Source of the DNA: Duganella guangzhouensis
GTDB lineage: Bacteria; Pseudomonadota; Gammaproteobacteria; Burkholderiales; Burkholderiaceae_D
Length of the DNA stretch: 64,000 nucleotides
Assembly: GCF_009674535.1 (NCBI RefSeq)
Contig: NZ_WKJK01000004.1
Location: forward strand, 310,001-374,000
Reading direction: 5' to 3'
Shown: positions 1 through 10,934 of the stretch, piece by piece
Layout: each line of letters opens with the position of its first letter
How positions within the stretch are numbered: the first letter of the stretch is position 1
The notes under the pieces: model-generated
Seen by the model: the letters and a program-made list of their open reading frames with translations, nothing else
What the model was told of the DNA's origin: nothing
Database searches by the model: none
Translations under genes and position numbers: made by a program

Positions 1-3000
1 GCAGACTGTCGGCCAGGTCGCGCTTGTGCTGGTGCAGATCGACGATGCCTTCCTCGATGGTGTGGCGCGCCACCAGCCGGTAAATGGTCACCGGCCGCAG
101 CTGGCCCATGCGGTGGGCGCGGTCCGACGCCTGATCTTCCACCGCCGGATTCCACCACGGGTCCATGTGGATCACGTAGTCGGCTGCAGTCAGATTGATG
201 CCGACGCCGCCCGCCTTCAGCGAGATCAGGAACACATCGCCATCGCCGGCCTGGAAGGCGTCGACGCGCTTCTTGCGGTCGGCCATCGAAGTCGAGCCGT
301 CCAGGTACTGATAGCTGACGCCCTGCGTGTCCAGGTGCGCGCGGATCAGCGCCAGGTGATCGACGAACTGGCTGAACACCAGTACTTTGTGCTTGTTGTC
401 CAGCAGGTTCTCCAGCAGATGCGCGAACGCGGCCAGTTTGCTGCTGGTTAGCTGCAGGTCTGGTGCGATCAGGTTCGGATTGCAGCAGGCGCGGCGCAGC
501 TTCATGATCTCGGCCAGGATCTGGATCGATTTCTTCTCGGCCGGCCCTTCGACCTTTTCCAGGTTTTCCAGCGCGGCGCGGCGCAGCGATTCGTACAGCG
601 CCGTTTCGTCCGGCGACAGATCGACTTCCAGCGTGATCTCGGTACGCGACGGCAGTTCGGTCAGCACCTGCGACTTGGTGCGGCGCAGAATGAAGGGCTG
701 GATCAGACGCCGCAAACGCTGGCGCGCGCCCAGTTCGGCGCGGTGGTTCTGCGCTTTCTCGATCGGCCCGGCGAAGCGCAGGTTGAACTGCTCGATGCTG
801 CCCAACAGGCCCGGATTGATGAAGCGGAACAGGTTCCACAATTCGCCGAGGTGGTTTTCCAGCGGCGTGCCGGTGACGGCGATGCGGAAATCGCCCTTCA
901 GCGCCATCACCGCCGCCGAGCGCTTGGTGGCGGCGTTCTTGATCGCCTGCGCCTCATCCAGCACGATGGTGTTCCAGTGGACTTTGGCGAACAGCGCGGA
1001 CTCCAGCTGCAGCAGACCATACGACGTCACCACCACATCGTAAGCATGCAGATTGCCCAGCATCTCGGCGCGGTCGCCGGGGCCGAACAGCTGCATGTTC
1101 AAGGTCGGCGCAAAGCGCGCCGCCTCGCTCATCCAGTTCATGCAGACCGAGGTCGGCGCGATCACCAGCGTCGGGCCTTGCGGCGCACGTGACAGCATCA
1201 ACGCCAGTGCCTGCAGCGTTTTACCCAGGCCCATGTCATCGGCCAAACAGGCGCCCACGCCCCAGTGCGCGAGGCGCGCCAGCCAGTTGTAGCCTTCCAC
1301 CTGATAGTCGCGCAGCTCCGCTTGCAGCGTGGATGGCAGCTGCGGCTCGAATTCCTCGCGCGCCTGCATGCGCGACAGATGCTCTTTCCACAGCTTGTCG
1401 GATTTGAGGCCGCCGACATCGTCCGCCAGTTCTTCCAGCGCGAACGAAGCCAGTGGATGCACGCGCACGCCATCGGCGGTCAGCTCGCCGTAGGCCTGCA
1501 CTTCCTGCAGACGGCGGTACAGTTCCTCGGTCAGCGCCATGTAGCGGTTCTCGCCCAGTTCGACGAAGCGGCCGTGGCTCTTCTCCATCATCTCCAGCAG
1601 CGTGCGCAGGTCGATCACTTTGCCCTCGTCGACCTGCAGTTCGCCGCTGGCGGCAAACCAGTCCTTATTGCTCTTGATGGCCACGCGCAGTTGCTTGGTC
1701 TCGACCTTGTTGATGACGCGGAAGCTCTCGCCCTCCGGCCAGGCGATGACGATGCTGGCCGGGTCCAGCGCCTGCAGTTCGACCAGCAGTTGCAGGCACA
1801 GCGCCGGTTGGCCCAGCAGCCATTCGCCGTGATCCTGCTCGGCCGATTCCAGTATCGGGCATTTTTCGACCAGAGCGCGCTCGGCGTCGCGTTCGTCGAT
1901 GAGCTTGCGCCGTGTCTGCACCGGCTTGCCGCCGATATCGGCAATCACGCTGTCGGCGCCGTCGCCCGGCTTGTAGTAGGCGCCGTTCACCAGCGGCCGC
2001 ACCAGGATCTGCATCTTCAGGCCGTGCTGGTAGGGCAGCAGGTGCAGATGCAAACGCATGTCGGCTTCCATCTGCTCCATGTCCGGCGCGGCGCCGCCGA
2101 GGTCCGACTGCACCGTCACCAGCGACGAGATGGCGCTGATGGCCGACAGCACCTGCTCTTCGGCGTGGGCCGGCACGTTGAGCGCATCGCCGACGATGGC
2201 GGCGATCTTGCGGTGTTCTTCCAGGATGTTCACCACGCGCAGGCGGGTCGGGGTCTCCTTGGTGATGACCACCGAGGAGCTATCGTCAGGAATCGGCGGC
2301 TGCAAACGCAGCTCCAGATTGCCGGGGCTGCGTTTGACCAGCAGTTCCGGCTCGCCGGCCAGCATCTCGACCCGCATGTCCGGCAGATCGGACCAGAACA
2401 GCAGCGGATGGCCGACCAGCGATGGCGCGGCGCGCTGCGGATCGATCTCGTAGGTCAGACCGGTGGACTGATAGCCGCGATGCGCCACCGTAATGGCTTC
2501 GGCCGCGCGGATATCCTGCGGCGTCAGGAAGTTGAACTGTTCCGATTCAAAGCGCAGCCGCTTCAGGCCCACCGCGCGGCCCTTGCTCCACAGGCCGCGC
2601 GCGTCACGCTTCTGCTCCACCGGCGAGATGTCGGTCAGGCCGTGACGGTTATCGTAGGTCAGCAGCCATACCAGGCGCGCACTACCCGCCGTGTCGGCGC
2701 TCGCCGGCTGCTGCAGGTTTATCAGCGCGGTGAGCTGGCGCTGCCAGCCTTCCTGGCGCTCGAACCAGGTGGTGAGGTCGGGGAAGCCGAGGCGCGAACG
2801 CAGCGCCTGGGCGTGGGTTTGCATCTCGCTGTCGCCCATTTGGCCTAGCAGCCCTGCGGCCTGGGCGGCGATGAACAGATAACCGGCGCGTTCGGCGTTC
2901 TTCACCAGCTCCTGCAACTGTTCCTTGCGCTCCTGCAGCTGCGGCATCGACAGCCAGAAGTACAGCAGGAACTGGAACACCTGCGTTTGCATCGCCGGTT

Positions 3001-4081
3001 CCCACGCGAGGGCCGCCACGGCGTCGACCTGCATCACGCCGGCGCGGATCTGGCGCAGCAGGTCGATCTGCTGGTGCACCGCGCTGTCATGGTTCTTCGG
3101 CAGCTTGACCGCGATTTCCAGGTAAGCCTCGGCCGCCTTCAGATGGCGCGCATCGCCGCTGCGCAGCGCCGACAGCAGATACAGATAGCTGCCCATGCCG
3201 TTGAACAGCTGCTTGCGCTTGCCGGTGTCTCGGCGCAGGGTTTTCAGCGCGGCGTCAAAGCCGATGATGGCGGCGCTGGCGGCGCCGCGCAGTAGCACCA
3301 CAATGCTGGCCAAGTACTGGCTCTGTGCGCCGGTGGTGCGTTCCAGATAGCGCTTGGCGTCGTCCAGGCGGCCGCACAGCAGCGCGTCTTCCGCCAGCGC
3401 CAGGCGCAGTTCGGTGCCGACGTCGCCGTGGCGGCGCTGCAGGTGCATGTCGCAGTATTCGCGGATCACCGGCGCGGTCAGCGGCTCGTGCTGCGCGTTC
3501 TGCATCAGCACCGCCAGCACATCGTCCTGCAGCAGCGGGTGGACCAGCGCGATCATGCCGGCCTCGAACGGCCGGCCGAAGATATCGACGATAGGATGCA
3601 GCTGCGCCGCTTCATAGCTGCCCAGGCAGAACGCCAGCACCTGCTGGATCTGCTGCGGATTATGGCCGCGCAAAAGGCCCATGCGCAGGCGCGCCATGCC
3701 GGCGCGGTAGCTGCGCGGCTCCATGCTGTTCCAGGTCTGGCGCATCGGCACCAGCTCGGCGTAGGCGGCGCACAGGTCTTCCATCGCATGGGTGCCGATG
3801 GCGGAACGGATCGCCGGCCAGCGCAGCTTGGGATTGCAGACGAAGCCACGCCCCGTCACCACGCTGATGAAGGCCAGCCGCTCCAGCCGCAGCATGGAGT
3901 CGTCCAGCGTGGCCACCTTGTACAGGGTGCCGTCGTCATCGACCTCGATGCGCGCGTGTTTCAGGTGATCGAGAATGGCGGTGCGGCCGATCGGCTCGCC
4001 CACCAGCGCGAGCAGGGCGAGAATGGCTTTTTCGTTAAACGGCAGCGCGTCGAACTCGGCGAGCAGCTTGGGATCGGTCAT
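1..4081 (-). CDS. SNF2-family DEAD/DEAH-box helicase (3' end cut by window)
   Basis: The minus-strand frame is open from an ATG at 4081 to the window edge (about 1360 residues seen, stop not reached). The C-terminal third is a SNF2/Rad54-like ATPase. It has Walker A DDMGLGKT near residue 950, a DEAQ Walker B in VLDEAQAIKN near 1041, TGTPLEN, then the second RecA lobe with VFSQF, YLDGSTS and SDRAHRMGQ near 1320. The roughly 880 residues before it are helical and without a motif I recognise. Such proteins use ATP to translocate on duplex DNA and remodel protein-DNA complexes; the target here is unknown. The start overlaps the stop of the S9 peptidase gene by ATGA, so the two are probably co-translated. 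Family call is firm, role is not. Confidence 0.9.
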   Translation of the reverse strand, partial: MTDPKLLAEFDALPFNEKAILALLALVGEPIGRTAILDHLKHARIEVDDDGTLYKVATLDDSMLRLERLAFISVVTGRGFVCNPKLRWPAIRSAIGTHAMEDLCAAYAELVPMRQTWNSMEPRSYRAGMARLRMGLLRGHNPQQIQQVLAFCLGSYEAAQLHPIVDIFGRPFEAGMIALVHPLLQDDVLAVLMQNAQHEPLTAPVIREYCDMHLQRRHGDVGTELRLALAEDALLCGRLDDAKRYLERTTGAQSQYLASIVVLLRGAASAAIIGFDAALKTLRRDTGKRKQLFNGMGSYLYLLSALRSGDARHLKAAEAYLEIAVKLPKNHDSAVHQQIDLLRQIRAGVMQVDAVAALAWEPAMQTQVFQFLLYFWLSMPQLQERKEQLQELVKNAERAGYLFIAAQAAGLLGQMGDSEMQTHAQALRSRLGFPDLTTWFERQEGWQRQLTALINLQQPASADTAGSARLVWLLTYDNRHGLTDISPVEQKRDARGLWSKGRAVGLKRLRFESEQFNFLTPQDIRAAEAITVAHRGYQSTGLTYEIDPQRAAPSLVGHPLLFWSDLPDMRVEMLAGEPELLVKRSPGNLELRLQPPIPDDSSSVVITKETPTRLRVVNILEEHRKIAAIVGDALNVPAHAEEQVLSAISAISSLVTVQSDLGGAAPDMEQMEADMRLHLHLLPYQHGLKMQILVRPLVNGAYYKPGDGADSVIADIGGKPVQTRRKLIDERDAERALVEKCPILESAEQDHGEWLLGQPALCLQLLVELQALDPASIVIAWPEGESFRVINKVETKQLRVAIKSNKDWFAASGELQVDEGKVIDLRTLLEMMEKSHGRFVELGENRYMALTEELYRRLQEVQAYGELTADGVRVHPLASFALEELADDVGGLKSDKLWKEHLSRMQAREEFEPQLPSTLQAELRDYQVEGYNWLARLAHWGVGACLADDMGLGKTLQALALMLSRAPQGPTLVIAPTSVCMNWMSEAARFAPTLNMQLFGPGDRAEMLGNLHAYDVVVTSYGLLQLESALFAKVHWNTIVLDEAQAIKNAATKRSAAVMALKGDFRIAVTGTPLENHLGELWNLFRFINPGLLGSIEQFNLRFAGPIEKAQNHRAELGARQRLRRLIQPFILRRTKSQVLTELPSRTEITLEVDLSPDETALYESLRRAALENLEKVEGPAEKKSIQILAEIMKLRRACCNPNLIAPDLQLTSSKLAAFAHLLENLLDNKHKVLVFSQFVDHLALIRAHLDTQGVSYQYLDGSTSMADRKKRVDAFQAGDGDVFLISLKAGGVGINLTAADYVIHMDPWWNPAVEDQASDRAHRMGQLRPVTIYRLVARHTIEEGIVDLHQHKRDLADSL

Positions 4082-5994
4082 GCGTGGTTCAGCTTAAAGA
4101 TGTTTTGGTAGAAGTTCAGTTCCGCTTCCAGCGTGCGGATGATGTTCTCGGCCTTGCGGAAGCCGTGGCCCTCGCCTTCCAGTTCGACGTATTCGACCGG
4201 GATGCCGCGCTTTTTCAGCGCGTCGACCATCATTTGCGATTGCTGCGGCGGCACCACCTTGTCGTCCAGACCCTGGAAGAAGATCATGGGGCGCGACAGC
4301 TTGTCGGTGTGGTTGATCGGCGAGCGTTGGGCGTAGACCGCGTCGGCCTGCGCTTTCGGCGCGATCAGGTATTCGTTGTAGTGCGATTCGAATTTGTGGG
4401 AATCCTGGTCCAGCCCTTTGAGGTCGGACACGCCGTAGTAGCTGGCGCCGGCTTTGAACACGTTGTGGAAGGTCAGTGCGCACAGCGTGGTGAGGCCGCC
4501 CGCGCTGCTGCCACGGATGATCAGGCGTTCGCCGTCGGCCAGGCCGCGCTCCACCAGCGCCTGCGCGCCGTACACGCAGTCTTCGACGTCGACGATGCCC
4601 CACTGGCCCTTGAGCAGGTCGCGGTAGGCGCGGCCGAAGCCGGTGCTGCCGCCGTAGTTCACATCCAGCACGCCGAAGCCGCGACTGGTCCAGTATTGGG
4701 TTTTCAGGTTCAGCGTGTTGACCGTCATGCCGGTCGGGCCGCCGTGGCCGATGACGATCACCGGTGGCTTGCTGCCTTCCGGCGCCGCATAGTCGCGGTT
4801 GCGCGGCGGGTAGTAGAAGGCGTGGGCGGTGCGGCCATTGGCGCTGGCGTAGCTGATGCTGGTCGGGATCGACAGATTGGCTTCGTCCGGCAGGTCTTCA
4901 ATCGACTGCGCCAGGATTTCGACGCCTTCTTCGGTGAAGTCGATGCGGGCCAGTTCCAGCGGGATGGTCGGGCCGCCGGCCAGCATGGCGATGTAGCCGG
5001 GACCGACGCGCAGTTCGCGGATTTCCTCGTATGGGTTGGCGATGGCTTCCAGCTTGCCGCTGCCCGGCAGCAGCCGCGCCAGGCGGCTGAGGCCCTTGTC
5101 GATGTAGGTGCAGATGATTTCGCTGGCGGAGCGGAAGCCGTACATGCTGTTACCGAAGGTCCAGTGCGGGGCGCCGAATTCGGCTTCCATCGGGCACAGG
5201 CCCTCGGTGCGCTGGCGGTCGCGGCATAGGCGGTACAGATTCCACCAGCCGCTGCGGTCGGAGACGAAGTGCAGCAGGTTATCGGGCGACCATTCGGGCT
5301 GGCAGATGGATTCTTCGGCGCCGCCGGCGATGCGAACCGGGGCCGACAGCGTGCCGTCTTCCAGAACGTCCGCCAGCCAGAGCGTAGTGCCTTGCCACGG
5401 CATGCGCGGGTGGTCCCAGCTCAGCCAGGCCAGCGAGCGGCCATCCGGCGACAGGCGCGGCGACGAATAGAAATCCGCCCCCTGCGCCAGCACCGTCTCG
5501 GTGCCGCCAGCAGTGAGGCTGATGGCGCAGATGGTATTGGTTGGTTGCGCATGCTCGTCATCGCCATGCAGCTCGCGCACCGCGATCAGACGGTTGCGGG
5601 CGTGGTCGATGGCGAAATCGGCAAAGCGCTGTTTGCCGGCTTGGGAGATCGGCACCGGCTCGGCGCCAGGCACCAGGCTGTAGACGACGTTGTCCTTGAA
5701 ATTCGTGAAATACACCGTCTCGCCATCCACCGCATAGGCGCCGCCGCCGTATTCATGCACGCGCGAGCGCAGATTGAACGGCGCCGGCGTCAGCTCGCCG
5801 GTGGTCACGCCATGGTGGCGCAGCAGCGTGTTGCGGCCCGCCTCCGCCGCGCGTCCGGCCAGCCAGAAGATATCGCTGCCATCCGCTCCGCCCAGCATCA
5901 GCGACGACATGGGCACCGCCCCCGCCGCCACGCGCTCGGCGCTGATGGTCGACGGCCAGGCGCCAAACGGCGCAATGCGAGGGGAAGAAGTCAT
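4078..5994 (-). CDS. S9 family prolyl oligopeptidase / acylaminoacyl-peptidase
   Basis: A 638-residue serine peptidase with an N-terminal beta-propeller (roughly residues 1-360, with repeated SPDG/WSPD strands) and a C-terminal alpha/beta hydrolase domain. The nucleophile lies in RGSSAGG near residue 497, the acid in GLDDKVVPP near 576 and the histidine in GEGHGFRK near 608, giving a complete triad. The family cleaves short peptides or removes N-terminal acyl amino acids. No signal peptide is seen, so it is probably cytoplasmic. I chose the ATG at 5994 (MTSSPRIAPFG); the same frame stays open through hemE on the other strand but that extension is antisense. Its TGA overlaps the helicase ATG. 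It is divergent from hemE, with about 125 bp between the starts. Confidence 0.9.
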   Translation of the reverse strand: MTSSPRIAPFGAWPSTISAERVAAGAVPMSSLMLGGADGSDIFWLAGRAAEAGRNTLLRHHGVTTGELTPAPFNLRSRVHEYGGGAYAVDGETVYFTNFKDNVVYSLVPGAEPVPISQAGKQRFADFAIDHARNRLIAVRELHGDDEHAQPTNTICAISLTAGGTETVLAQGADFYSSPRLSPDGRSLAWLSWDHPRMPWQGTTLWLADVLEDGTLSAPVRIAGGAEESICQPEWSPDNLLHFVSDRSGWWNLYRLCRDRQRTEGLCPMEAEFGAPHWTFGNSMYGFRSASEIICTYIDKGLSRLARLLPGSGKLEAIANPYEEIRELRVGPGYIAMLAGGPTIPLELARIDFTEEGVEILAQSIEDLPDEANLSIPTSISYASANGRTAHAFYYPPRNRDYAAPEGSKPPVIVIGHGGPTGMTVNTLNLKTQYWTSRGFGVLDVNYGGSTGFGRAYRDLLKGQWGIVDVEDCVYGAQALVERGLADGERLIIRGSSAGGLTTLCALTFHNVFKAGASYYGVSDLKGLDQDSHKFESHYNEYLIAPKAQADAVYAQRSPINHTDKLSRPMIFFQGLDDKVVPPQQSQMMVDALKKRGIPVEYVELEGEGHGFRKAENIIRTLEAELNFYQNIFKLNHA

Positions 5995-6120
5995 ACGGCG
6001 GCTCCAGTAAGGGGTATGCGCAATATTGTAACGGCGCGCCGCCCGGCCGACAGCGCTTAACAGCGGAAAAATGGCATGGGATGCGATAATAGCTTCTTTG
6101 AATGTCTTTGATTGCCTTCC

Positions 6121-7206
6121 ATGCCACAATTTGCTCCGCTCAAGAACGATACCTTCCTGCGCGCGTTGCTGCGCCAGCCCACCGACTACACTCCCGTGTG
6201 GCTGATGCGCCAGGCTGGAAGGTATCTGCCTGAATACCGCGCCACCCGCGCCAAGGCCGGTTCGTTCATGGGCCTGGCCACCAATCCGGATTACGCCACC
6301 GAGGTGACGATCCAGCCGCTGGACCGCTTCCCGCTGGACGCCGCCATCCTGTTCTCCGACATCCTGACGGTGCCGGACGCGATGGGCCTGGGGCTGCACT
6401 TTGTCGAAGGCGAAGGCCCGAAATTCGAGCGTCCACTGAGGACCGAGGCCGATGTGCAGGCGCTGCGCCTGCCGCCGGCCGGCTCGCTGGACTATGTGTT
6501 TAAGGCCGTGACCCAGATCCGCACCGAGCTGAATGGCCGCGTGCCGCTGATCGGTTTCTCCGGCAGCCCGTGGACGCTGGCCTGCTATATGGTGGAAGGC
6601 GAAGGCTCGCGCGAGTTCCACACCATCAAAAAGATGCTGTACAACCGTCCGGACCTGATGCACCACATCCTCGACATCAACGCGCAAGCGGTGGCCGAGT
6701 ACCTGAACGCGCAGATCGACGCTGGCGCCCAGGCGGTGATGATTTTCGACTCGTGGGGCGGCGCGCTGGCCGATGGCGCCTATCAGCAGTTCTCGCTGAA
6801 GTACATGCAGCAGGTGGTGTCGCTGCTGAAGCGCGAGAAGGATGGCGTGAAGATCCCGGCCATCGTGTTCACCAAGGGAGGCGGTCACTGGATCGAGCAG
6901 ATCGCCGATATCGGCGCCGACGCGCTGGGCCTGGACTGGACCGCCAATCTGTCGCTGGCGCGCAAGCTGGTCGGCCACAAGGTGGCGCTGCAGGGCAATC
7001 TGGACCCGGCCATCCTGTTCGCCAGCCCGGAGCAGATCACGGCTGAAGTGCATAAGGTGCTGGACGCCTTCGGCAAGCCGGACGCCAACGGCAGCGGCCA
7101 CGTGTTCAATCTGGGCCACGGCATTTCCCAGTTCACGCCGCCGGAGAGCGTGGCGGCCATGGTGGAAGCGGTCCACAGCTACAGCAAGGCGATCCGCGCC
7201 AAGTAA
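6121..7206 (+). CDS. hemE: Uroporphyrinogen decarboxylase
   Basis: A 361-residue cytoplasmic enzyme of haem synthesis that removes four acetate carboxyls from uroporphyrinogen III to give coproporphyrinogen III. The sequence shows the N-terminal signature [16 protein letters not shown] that binds the substrate carboxylates, the [16 protein letters not shown] segment and the C-terminal [10 protein letters not shown] block, and is full length for the family. The ATG at 6121 fits the usual N terminus (short lead, then [14 protein letters not shown]); a TTG three codons upstream is possible. It is followed by a strong rho-independent terminator, so it is probably monocistronic. Confidence 0.97.
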   Translation: MPQFAPLKNDTFLRALLRQPTDYTPVWLMRQAGRYLPEYRATRAKAGSFMGLATNPDYATEVTIQPLDRFPLDAAILFSDILTVPDAMGLGLHFVEGEGPKFERPLRTEADVQALRLPPAGSLDYVFKAVTQIRTELNGRVPLIGFSGSPWTLACYMVEGEGSREFHTIKKMLYNRPDLMHHILDINAQAVAEYLNAQIDAGAQAVMIFDSWGGALADGAYQQFSLKYMQQVVSLLKREKDGVKIPAIVFTKGGGHWIEQIADIGADALGLDWTANLSLARKLVGHKVALQGNLDPAILFASPEQITAEVHKVLDAFGKPDANGSGHVFNLGHGISQFTPPESVAAMVEAVHSYSKAIRAK

Positions 7207-7225
7207 GCCGATTCAGTGAGCTCAG

Positions 7226-7257
7226 GGGCACGTTTCGGAACCGGACGTGCCCTTTTT
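7226..7257 (+). terminator. Rho-independent terminator of hemE
   Basis: Inverted repeat GGGCACGT (7226-7233) and ACGTGCCC (7245-7252) with an 11-nt loop, directly followed by TTTTT, 19 bp after the hemE stop. Confidence 0.9.
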
Positions 7258-7458
7258 CATTGGTGCTAACGGACTATTCATTAGCGACTTATGCACAATT
7301 TTTTTTGCTGCGGAAATAATAGGCAGCACATTTTTCGTCTCTAGGGAGAGTGCCGTAAGTCCATGATTTTTATAGTTAAATTTTGTGGTTCGTCAGGCAA
7401 TGTTTAGCAAGCCGTAAACTCTGGGGTAAACGCTTGCTGAGTTAATCTGACCATTTTC

Positions 7459-7488
7459 CACAAAGTTATCCACAAAAACTGTGGATAA
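7459..7488. repeat. 30-bp direct repeat copy 1 with DnaA-box palindrome
   Basis: This element contains CCACAAAG, then TTATCCACA, a five-base AAAAC spacer and TGTGGATA. The two DnaA boxes form a perfect inverted repeat (7466-7474 and 7480-7488). An almost identical copy (one internal base differs, A to G) lies at 7882-7911, about 420 bp downstream. Confidence 0.85.
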
Positions 7489-7881
7489 AAAATAAAATGC
7501 TTAGTAAACCGCGACTTAGCCATAATATTGCTGTTTTGCCTTAGATCTATGTTGCGTTGCACGATTTTTAGGCAAAAATAGCAGCTTGATCAGGATCATT
7601 ATCAAGTCGCAAAGCTTGGTATGGGCATAAGTATAAAATTTGGTACGCTTGTGCTGTGCAATACGGTGGATAAGCTTCAAAAAACTGCTTGATTTCGCCT
7701 AAAAAAGCATCCTAAATACTTCACTTATGCACAGCTGAGAGCGAGCGATGGCATTTTTGAGCTCCCTAGGAAGCGTTTTCCAAGTATCTGATTTTAAAGA
7801 GAAAAAATTTTGATTTTTTACCCGGTTTTGGATGATACCAACTTGGATGTCAGTGCTTTCCGGGGATTAAGATTCCATTGT

Positions 7882-7911
7882 CCACAAAGTTATCCACAGA
7901 AACTGTGGATA
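7882..7911. repeat. 30-bp direct repeat copy 2 with DnaA-box palindrome
   Basis: Second copy of the element at 7459-7488: CCACAAAG, TTATCCACA (7890-7898), GAAAC, TGTGGATA. It ends 32 bp before the priA start, so it could also act on priA expression. Confidence 0.85.
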
Positions 7912-7943
7912 CATACAGCATCGGATTTTTCGCAAGCTGCTCC

Positions 7944-9946
<2,003 letters not shown>

Positions 9947-9950
<4 letters not shown>

Positions 9951-10837
9951 GCCGGCAGCAGGTAGCGCTTGGCGGTGGCGATGATCTGCTCCGACAGCGC
10001 GCGCGTGAACGGTGTGTCCAGATTCCACGCGTGCCAGTGCAGCTCCACGTCGACGTAATGGCCAGGCGCCAGGTCGATCAGGCGTTCATCCGATAGCGCC
10101 GCCGACACCTGCTGCCACGGCAGCAACCCATATGCCAGGCCGCCGAACACGCATTCGCCGCTGGCCGCCGACAGTGGCAGTGAGTGATGCGGATAAGCGC
10201 CGTGCATCGCCAGCGATTGCTGCAGGAAGCCGCTCATCATGTCGCGGTCGCACACCACGGCCGGCGCCAGCCGTGCCGCTTCCTCGGAAAAACCATCGCC
10301 AAACCAGTGACCGGCAAACGCCTTGGTCGCCACGCACACGTAGCGCATGCGGCCCAGCGCCGTCACTTGCGGACCGTTGGCCTGCGGCTCGGCGGCACCG
10401 GCCGCGACGCAGCCAAACACGCTGCCTTCGCGCACCAGATGCAGCGCCAGCTGGGCGTCGGCCTGCTGCACGTTCAATTGGCAGCGTGGCGGCGACAGCA
10501 GCGGTTGCAGGCTGAACGGGAACCAGGTGGCCAGGCTGGCCGCGTCCACCGCCAGTGCCACTTCCGGCATGCTGACCTGGTTGCCCAGGTCGATGTCCAG
10601 CGACGCTTCCATCAGCTTGACGTTGCGGTAGTGGGACACCAGCCGCTGGCCCAGCCCGGTCGGCACGGCAGGCTGGCCGCGCACGATCAGCAGCCGGCCG
10701 GCCGCGTCCTCCAGCGCCTTGATGCGCTGGGACACGGCGGACTGGCTGATGCCGAGCGCCATGGCTGCCTTCTCGAAGCTGCCCTGGCTGACCACGGCAT
10801 CCAGCACGGCCAACGCGCGGTAGTCCAAGTTGTCCAT
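9947..10837 (-). CDS. LysR-family regulator of the ArgP/IciA type
   Basis: A 296-residue LysR protein with an N-terminal winged helix-turn-helix (DYRALAVLDAVVSQGSFEKA, then ISQSAVSQRIKALE) and a substrate-binding domain. The head closely resembles E. coli ArgP/IciA, which controls lysine/arginine export and was first described as an oriC-binding inhibitor. The argO exporter gene usually beside argP is absent here. It is transcribed divergently from the Lpd-like gene across 97 bp, the typical LysR target layout, so it may regulate that gene. The subfamily call rests on recalled similarity in the N-terminal 90 residues. Confidence 0.85.
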
Positions 10838-10934
10838 AAGTCAAACTTATAAAATTTAAAAATAATAAGTCATACTAATACGCTTTTGCTGCGAAGTAAA
10901 ACACGATAGACAATCAGGAGTAGACTAGTTCCCC

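Larger units (their letters stand above)
7258..7943. other. AT-rich intergenic region, candidate replication origin or DnaA-binding locus
   Basis: About 690 bp without a credible gene. By hand count, two 60-nt lines are 30-37% GC in a genome whose coding sequence is well above 60%. It contains six exact TTWTNCACA DnaA boxes, at 7289-7297, 7454-7462, 7466-7474, 7480-7488 (minus), 7725-7733 and 7890-7898. There are five one- or two-mismatch sites, at 7622-7630, 7655-7663, 7665-7673, 7878-7886 and 7904-7912. Clusters of this kind mark bacterial oriC. dnaA is not in the window, so the alternatives are a DnaA-titrating site or DnaA control of the priA promoter. Confidence 0.6.

Noticed and set aside
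1265..2848. Long plus-strand open frame opposite the SNF2 helicase
   Set aside because: A high-GC antisense shadow rich in His/Gln/Ala; the helicase frame explains the region.
5995..7176. Upstream part of the minus-strand frame that contains the S9 peptidase (it would make a 1032-residue protein)
   Set aside because: It is antisense to hemE, has no recognisable protein features, and the S9 family start fits the ATG at 5994.
7878..7943. TTG start giving PriA 22 extra residues
   Set aside because: The extension is made of the DnaA-box repeat and has no match to PriA N termini.
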